A stretch of DNA of 64,000 bases from Oxyruncus cristatus (lineage: Eukaryota > Chordata > Aves > Passeriformes > Cotingidae), in assembly GCA_013399855.1 (NCBI GenBank), contig VXAY01005673.1, positions 496,001 through 560,000 on the forward strand. The letters run 5' to 3'. Position numbers and translations under genes: made by a program. Positions 58,380 to 64,000 of this stretch are shown here, in pieces (positions within the stretch are counted from its first letter, which is position 1; the number at the start of each line of letters is the position of its first letter). Under the pieces are notes generated by a model that saw only the letters and a list, made by a program, of their open reading frames with translations, did no database searches and was not told where the DNA came from.

Positions 58380-58810
58380 ATATAGATGTAATTGAACCTT
58401 TATACAACTTTGTACCATGGGATTAAGGATGGCAAACCAGATATATTGATATAAATATATATTATTTATTATGACAATAATTAGACAAAAATATCTTAAT
58501 CAGAATACTACACAGTATAGGAGCTATAACAACTACAGTAGTGCACTATGAAGCAATATTGAAGCAATTATATTAAAGCAATTGTATTAAAGCTAGCAAA
58601 ACCAATTACTAAGTAGAGATTGGTGTTACTCAACCCATACCAATGACCAAATCTCTTTTGCTCAGCCTTGAGGACTAACCTTGAGGGGTGTCTCCCCTCA
58701 AGGTGGGAATTTCCACATATACACTCCAAAAAGGAGTGTCAGAAGACCCTGCCATTTAGAATTGGCCTGGGCTTTTACAGTATAAAGTGATTGACTGTCA
58801 GTCATGTGTG
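58380..58810 (-). mobile_element. Probable solo LTR (endogenous retrovirus-like), minus strand
   Basis: Read on the minus strand: a TATA-like TTTATACTG region, two perfect hairpins, then an AT-rich half with tandem ATTGCTTTAATA-type copies and AATAAATAAT at the end. This order resembles bird ERVL-type LTRs. No internal retroviral genes are present and the borders are not defined. Confidence 0.4.
58679..58739. repeat. Two adjacent perfect hairpins
   Basis: CCTTGAGGGG/CCCCTCAAGG (58679-58688 with 58694-58703, 5-base loop) and ACACTCC/GGAGTGT (58721-58727 with 58733-58739, 5-base loop), inside the LTR-like element. Confidence 0.85.
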
Positions 58811-59445
58811 TCCAGGCCAGCTGTGTCAGCTCAGCAGCTTTAGGTAAGTTATCAGTAGTATCACTTGTTTATTCCTTTATCTGGATACTTCACCAGGTTT
58901 ACCACATCTTCATCTCACTATCAGGATGTTTAACTTTGGCATTAAGGAGTCAGACTGGATTCAACGTTAGTCAACACCAAAAGCAGCATGATGACCCCTT
59001 CTTACCACTGATAGTTTTGCATTGTTGGAGTTGTTTTTCCCATTCCAGGCAGAGCAGCTTGCTACAGATTGTTGCAGAGCTTTAGCAACAGCTGTCATTT
59101 AACTTTGCAGGACATATAACAGGCAATTTAATACTCCAGCAGTGCCCCTCTCCCCCCAAGTGAAGTCTGGGTTTTCTTTTCCAAAGGTGTACTCTAACTA
59201 GTCAATGTTTTATTTCCTGTTCCTCATCCTCCTTCCCTCCTCCTGGTCCCTTTTGCCATAACTTGACCTATTCAAACACATAGCTTACAGCTACTAGATA
59301 ATCCTGAACTACGCTTCTCAAGTAGGCTCCTCCTGACCCTTGGTGTTACCATGTTTGCTTTGGTTTTTGAGACTAAGCATTCAGGCCTGTGCTGAGCTGT
59401 ATGTCCCCAGCTTTACAGCTTAATGCAGAATACAAGGTAGCTCAC

Positions 59446-59830
59446 AGAATCTCATAATCAGTTAGGTTGGAAAAGACCTCTGAGATCATGGAGTCCAACC
59501 TTTGAGACCTAACACCACATCAACCAGACCATAGCACTGAGTGCCATGAACAGTGTTTCCTTAAACACCTCCAGGGAATGTGACTCCACCACCTTCCTGG
59601 GCAGCCCATTGCAATGTCACATCACCTTTTCTGTTAAGGGATTCCTCCTGATGTCCAACCTAAACCTCTCTTAGCACAGCTTGAGAACATGCCCTCTTGT
59701 CCTGCTCTAGTTCCCTGGGAGAAGAGGCCAATCCCTACCTGGCTACAACCTCCTTTCAGGTAGTTGTAGAGAGTGATGAGGTCACCCCTGAGCCTCCTCT
59801 TCTCCAGGCTGAACAACCCCAGCTCCGGAT
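59446..59830 (-). mobile_element. CR1 LINE 3' region, minus orientation
   Basis: The plus strand begins CACAGAATCTCATAATCAGT, then AGGTTGGAAAAGACCTCTGA. On the minus strand it translates to [20 protein letters not shown], the end of CR1 reverse transcriptase. About 385 bases, fairly well preserved. One N at 59875 lies just outside. Confidence 0.92.
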
Positions 59831-59874
59831 ACGACACACGATAGACACACGTTTTTACATGCCACATATTTACC

Positions 59875-59875
59875 N
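59875..59875. other. Single ambiguous base
   Basis: One N beside the CR1 copy. Confidence 0.99.
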
Positions 59876-60316
59876 ACAGCACTTTGAGGGGACATAACAC
59901 GTCAGTAGAGTGAGACACATGGGGGGTCTTCCTCCATCATCCAAAGCCACAGCAGTAAAACATGTTTCCTGTAGTATGTCTTGGCTCTTCCAGAGTGCTA
60001 ACACACAGAACTCATGGGATGTATGCTCATCCATTTGTAAAAGATGCAAAAATCTCTTCATATGCCTTCCTCAGGTTGGCACAGATGGTTGTTGCAGCAG
60101 TATTTCTATGCTCCTCCTGACTGTGCCAGACGTACATAAGTTTGTCAGGACAGTAAGACCTTGTTCCAGAGAGCTTATTACAGCTGATTTGAAAATGGTG
60201 ATATGGAGATAGAGGACAAATCTTTTGTCCAGGTATGGATTATCTATCAACTGTCTTTACAGTCTACTGGGATAAAGACAGTGAGTGGGGTAGAGACATC
60301 TTAACTGTCTTTACAG

Positions 60317-60688
60317 GAGCTGGGGGTGTTTGGTCTGGAGAAAAGGAGCCTCGGGGGTACTTTATTGCTCTCTGCAACTGCCCGAGAGGAGGTTGTAGCC
60401 GGGTGGGGTCGGCCTCTTCTCCCGGCGACAGGAGGAGAGGACATGGCCTCAAGCTGTAGCAGGGGAGGTTTAGGTTGTACATCAGGAGGAATCTCCTAAC
60501 GGGGAAAGAGTGACATTGGAATGGGCTGCCAAGGGAGGTGGTGGAGTCACGTTCCCTGGAGGTGTTTAAGGAAAGACTGGACTGGCACTTGGGGCCATGG
60601 TCTAGTTGATACAGTGCAGTTCGGCCATAGGTTGGACTCGATGATCTCAGAGGTCTTTTCCAACCTAATTGATTCTGTGGTTCTGTGC
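60317..60688 (+). mobile_element. CR1 LINE 3' region, plus orientation
   Basis: Starts GAGCTGGGGGTGTTTGGTCT, continues through GAGGAATCTCC and GAGGTGTTTAAGGAAAGACT, and ends in the diagnostic tail GATTCTGTGGTTCTGTG at 60671-60687. Same family and region as the copy at 59446-59830 but inverted. Confidence 0.92.
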
Positions 60689-60976
60689 GAGGCCGGCTGG
60701 GAGCGCCCCGCGGGCACAGGCGTGGTGCAGCGGAGGGGCTCCCGACGGACGGGCTGTCCCTAACTTTGCACTTAATTTTGCACGGTTTGAAATCTGTCGG
60801 GAAGGCAGATGCGGGGAGCGACCCTTGGCGGGGTTCTCTAGAGAGAGCTGTCGGGGGTAAACTTGAGAGCATGTTATAGCCTAATAAGAGACTATCTCAG
60901 AAGAAATAGAAAACGGCCAGTTTGTTAGAAGCAAGGGAAAAAGCAAAACCCTGAATTGAGGCAAGAGCAGATAAAG
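60689..60976 (+). promoter_or_regulatory. CMTR1: Putative CMTR1 promoter and 5' UTR exon
   Basis: A short CpG-rich patch (60689-60860) follows directly on the CR1 tail. Possible donors are GGG|GTAAAC at 60857 and the stronger AAG|GTGAGT at 60977. The CMTR1 ATG exon has a splice acceptor at 61796-61797, so a 5' non-coding exon must exist upstream, and this is the only GC-rich candidate in the 6 kb before it. Confidence 0.5.
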
Positions 60977-61812
60977 GTGAGTTGTCTGTAACAGAATTTC
61001 TCGTAGAATGGAAAAGATTTTCTAGCCATAGCGTAGTGAGGGTTATGGGATCATTTTGCAGTCAGGATTGTGGGGATGAATAAAGCTTTTGTCCTTAAAC
61101 TGCCCTCTATGTGCTTGTGGAAATAAGTTAGATAACAGAGGGTTTGAATTGGTGACCTGGGGCACCATTTCTAGCCCAGTGTTCCTGTGTAGAATAATAA
61201 ATGCCAGTAGCGGTTTAATTGTTTTTTTGGGGGTTCAATAACAGGGAGGTTTTAGCCAGTGTGTGAAGTGTTTCTGCCTTTTAATTTTCACTTGCTTTCC
61301 TCCTCTTTGGTTCTTGTCCTCTGCAGGCCTTCCCAGCTGGCTCCTATTAGCTCTGTCTTAAGCATTAGTATTTTCTCTGGGTTTATGCAAAATTTATCAG
61401 CCACACCCAGCAGCTTCTTATCTCGCCAGTGATTCCTGGTGAAAAACACACCCCCAACGGAAGCACACGTATTTAATAAAGTTCTGTTACACAAGTAACA
61501 GAAGGAAAACTTAATTAATTAACATTTGCAGAGGTGAGGTCAGAGTTGTTCAGAGTCTCTTGTGAGAAATTGGATCCACCTTGCATGTTCTCCATTATAT
61601 TGATCTTTCATTTTACTCAACCACACCAAAAAATATATCTTTGAGTCAGTAGTAGTAATAATCAACTGCCATGTATTTAAGTTATCTAAAGAAATTTGAG
61701 AAGCATAACACGAAACAGTCCATAAAATAATTTATGTTACTATGCTGCAGAAAGTTAATTTGCTTAATATTTGCCAAGTGTGATCATCTTCTTTCAGCAT
61801 TTCAGAAAAAAA

Positions 61813-61942
61813 ATGAAGAGAAGGACAGAACCCGAGTTTAGCAGCCCCCAAAATAAACAGAAGAAGAGGCTGGAAGACTTGGGATTAACCCTCAGTTCGA
61901 CTTCGGATGATGAAAATCAATTTAGTAATCATACTACTCAAG
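61813..61942 (+). CDS. CMTR1: CMTR1, cap-specific mRNA (nucleoside-2'-O-)methyltransferase 1, first coding exon only
   Basis: Nuclear enzyme that methylates the 2'-O of the first transcribed nucleotide to make cap 1. The exon begins at 61798 after TCTTTCAG; the ATG is at 61813 and the donor is CAAG|GTAAGA. The 43 complete codons start MKRRTEPEF, continue with KQKKRLEDLG, and then LSSTSDDE, matching the human N-terminus (MKRRTDPE, KQKKR, LSSTSDDE). The two basic clusters form the bipartite nuclear localisation signal. The G-patch, Rossmann-fold methyltransferase and WW domains lie beyond the window. RNF8 followed by CMTR1 is also the human order. Confidence 0.9.
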
Positions 61943-64000
61943 GTAAGATTGGAGATTTGGTATGTGTTGCAGCAGGGAATCTAAGTAATAACTAGGAATT
62001 AAACCTCCGTCTCTTAAATCCTAATTGATTGCCTGAACTTCAAGAGCATAGCCTCTCTTCGGAAAAAAACTACATTATTTCTTTTCACAGCCTTGAATTG
62101 GTGTGATTTTTTTTTTTTTAAGGTTTTTTAAAATCTCATGTAAACGTTTTGATCTGGGAATTGTATGAATTCAGATGTAGAAAATCGAGTTTGAGGTAGA
62201 TGACATGTGCATCATCCAAAGCTATAAGGACTCTTGTAATATATGAGCAGCATTGATCTTTTAAGTCTCAGCAGCTGTTTCTGGTTTGGAGACTCTTAGT
62301 AGTGAGGAGTTATGGGTGTTGTACTATAAAGAAACATTACAATCTTAATTTTGTTAAAAAACTGGAAAGAAATTGTTAATCTTACCATATTTTTGCAGAC
62401 GGGAGAAATTGAGATGAACACAAAGGGGCAGGTTGATTTAGGCTCCTACCTTGTAGCACCATTTCTCCTGCTGGCTCACTGTGATTTTTTGGGGGAAAGA
62501 GGGGAGTTGTGAGAGCTCAGTGGTGTTTCATTTCAGAAGGAAAATGTGCTTCAGAGTTAACTAGTTGCCTACTTTTTGTTGGAGTGCTTTCTCACCTGGA
62601 GCATGGGGTATACTAAAGATGAGGCGAGTGCCCTACACAATTGGTATCAGTGTGGTGGGTTGCTTTAAACTCTTCCAGGGTGGTACTTCAGGTTGCCTCC
62701 CAGTCATGCCTGCTACTTCTGAGTCTTGGGATTTCCTGTGGCCTTGAAGTGTTAGTGAGGAAGGGCCTGAAACACATGAAGAAGAAGCCTTCCTGTCATG
62801 AAAATGGAAAGGGATGTGTATGGGAGATGAGTGGGTTGGTCTGTGAGTAGCTGTAGTTGCAGGGTATTGTGTGTGTACCTGTCTGGCAAGGCCCCAGGTG
62901 AGTGAGGAGGTCAGAGGTGCAGGTTGTAAGAGCTGTGGTCGGGAGTGCTCTGTGCACTCAGGGCTGATCTAAACAATCCAAACCTAAGTTTTTTTCATTC
63001 CCCCAACCTTTTCATTAGTTAGTTCATAAATGGGTCAAAATAGGCTGTCACCCTTAGTATTTAAGAAACAACTTAATACAGTTCTACAACAAGGTTTTGG
63101 ATAGCATTAATTGTTTAATAGACTGTTATACCCATTGTGGATTCCAGTGAAAGAAGGGAGTTCAGGGGAAAGAACTGATTTGAGATCTGATCTCAGATGA
63201 GCGTAGCCTAGCAAATATTAAAAACAAGAGTTGTGAACAGACTACCTTGAGACTTATGTAGTGGCTATTGTGTTTAAGGCACATTATGGATCTCTGGAAA
63301 ATGAGACACAGCTCAAAAGCAGTTAGCAAAGTTAATTGAAGCTGTGTGTTGAAGAAGCAGGATGCTGTAACTGACCCTAAAGCAGAAGTCCTTTGTGAGC
63401 CTGTCCTTAGCTAAGAACTCTGTGAAGGAAAGAGAAATGTAGCATATGTGACAGATGTTTGAAAATCAAGATGGGTGTAGAATGTTGCAAACGCAATTTG
63501 AATCGTAGCCTTCCTTGTCTGAGCTGGAAGCCTCAAAGGTTGATATTGTAAAACTCTAGTATAGTAGTTATGTGGGGACACAAGTCCTGACTCTTAAAAA
63601 CTGATAGTTCAGCAACAAGTTCTGAGGATACATTGAAAGAGTTTTTTGACTACAGTCGTATATTTCACAGTGGTGTCATTCATTTTCACTTCACTTTTTT
63701 TGTAATGGCCTTTTTTTGCTAATTTTTCAGCTGTTTCCTGTTACTTCACTGATGCTCAGTTTTCCAGAACAGGAAAATAAAGAGATCTGTGAGTTGAGAG
63801 AGAAATAGTCTAATTTCTCTTAAATTAGACAAATGTAAAAGAAGTTCAGTCCTTTTTAGGTAATTATACTGTCTTTTTTAACACACCTGTGGAGCTAAGT
63901 AATTCCCTTTTAAGTGATACATTGAAAAAGATCAACTCTTCTAACAATTTTCTGCTTTATCTCAGGGCAGCTTTTGTAGTTCAACTTCTAGTTGTACAAA
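61943..64000 (+). other. CMTR1: CMTR1 intron, no further exon seen
   Basis: AT-rich DNA without an exon resembling the next part of CMTR1 (serine-rich segment and G-patch). The intron therefore runs at least to the window end. Confidence 0.6.

Larger units (their letters stand above)
55870..59440. other. Spacer between RNF8 and CMTR1
   Basis: No recognised gene. The left 2.5 kb is AT-rich with short open frames only. A possible alternative RNF8 end exon (57576-57709) and an LTR-like element (about 58380-58810) lie here. Confidence 0.5.

Noticed and set aside
59634..59918. 94-codon minus-strand frame with LEKRRLRGD
   Set aside because: It is the end of a CR1 reverse transcriptase in a truncated LINE copy, not a host gene.

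Overview
The window reads as bird nuclear DNA. The genes are split into short exons with consensus GT-AG introns. The interspersed repeats are CR1-type LINE fragments with the usual avian 3' end (repeated GATTCTGTG-like tails and the translated [11 protein letters not shown] region). Two runs of N sit in very GC-rich DNA, as is common in bird assemblies. The species cannot be told from sequence alone. No bacterial, phage, CRISPR or tRNA feature was seen.

Layout from left to right. (1) 1-2120 has no coding exon and looks like the 3' end of a plus-strand transcript, by synteny probably TMEM151B. (2) 3166-9508, minus strand, is TCTE1/DRC5, a leucine-rich-repeat subunit of the axonemal nexin-dynein regulatory complex, in four coding exons (457 aa). 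(3) 9.5-27.3 kb holds no recognisable protein gene; it contains a GC-rich CpG island with a 94-base gap and a G-rich tandem repeat near 13.2 kb. (4) 27315-44186, minus strand, is AARS2, mitochondrial alanyl-tRNA synthetase, in 22 coding exons that join in frame; only its extreme N-terminus is lost in the 277-base gap at 44187-44463. (5) 44466-55663, plus strand, is RNF8, an FHA-RING ubiquitin ligase of the DNA double-strand-break response, in eight coding exons (523 aa). It starts right after the same gap, so AARS2 and RNF8 are head to head over one CpG island. (6) 55.7-61.8 kb is a repeat-rich spacer with an LTR-like element and two CR1 copies in opposite orientation. (7) 61813-61942 is the first coding exon of CMTR1, the cap-1 mRNA 2'-O-methyltransferase, which continues past the window.

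The genes do not form a pathway. AARS2 works in mitochondrial translation, TCTE1 in cilia and flagella, RNF8 in DNA repair and CMTR1 in mRNA capping. Points worth a second look are a tail on RNF8 that carries a SUMO-interacting-motif-like sequence, a GC-AG intron in RNF8, the TCTE1 stop codon lying inside a poly(A) signal, the AARS2-RNF8 junction, and the unexplained CpG island at 13 kb. No previously undescribed system was found.
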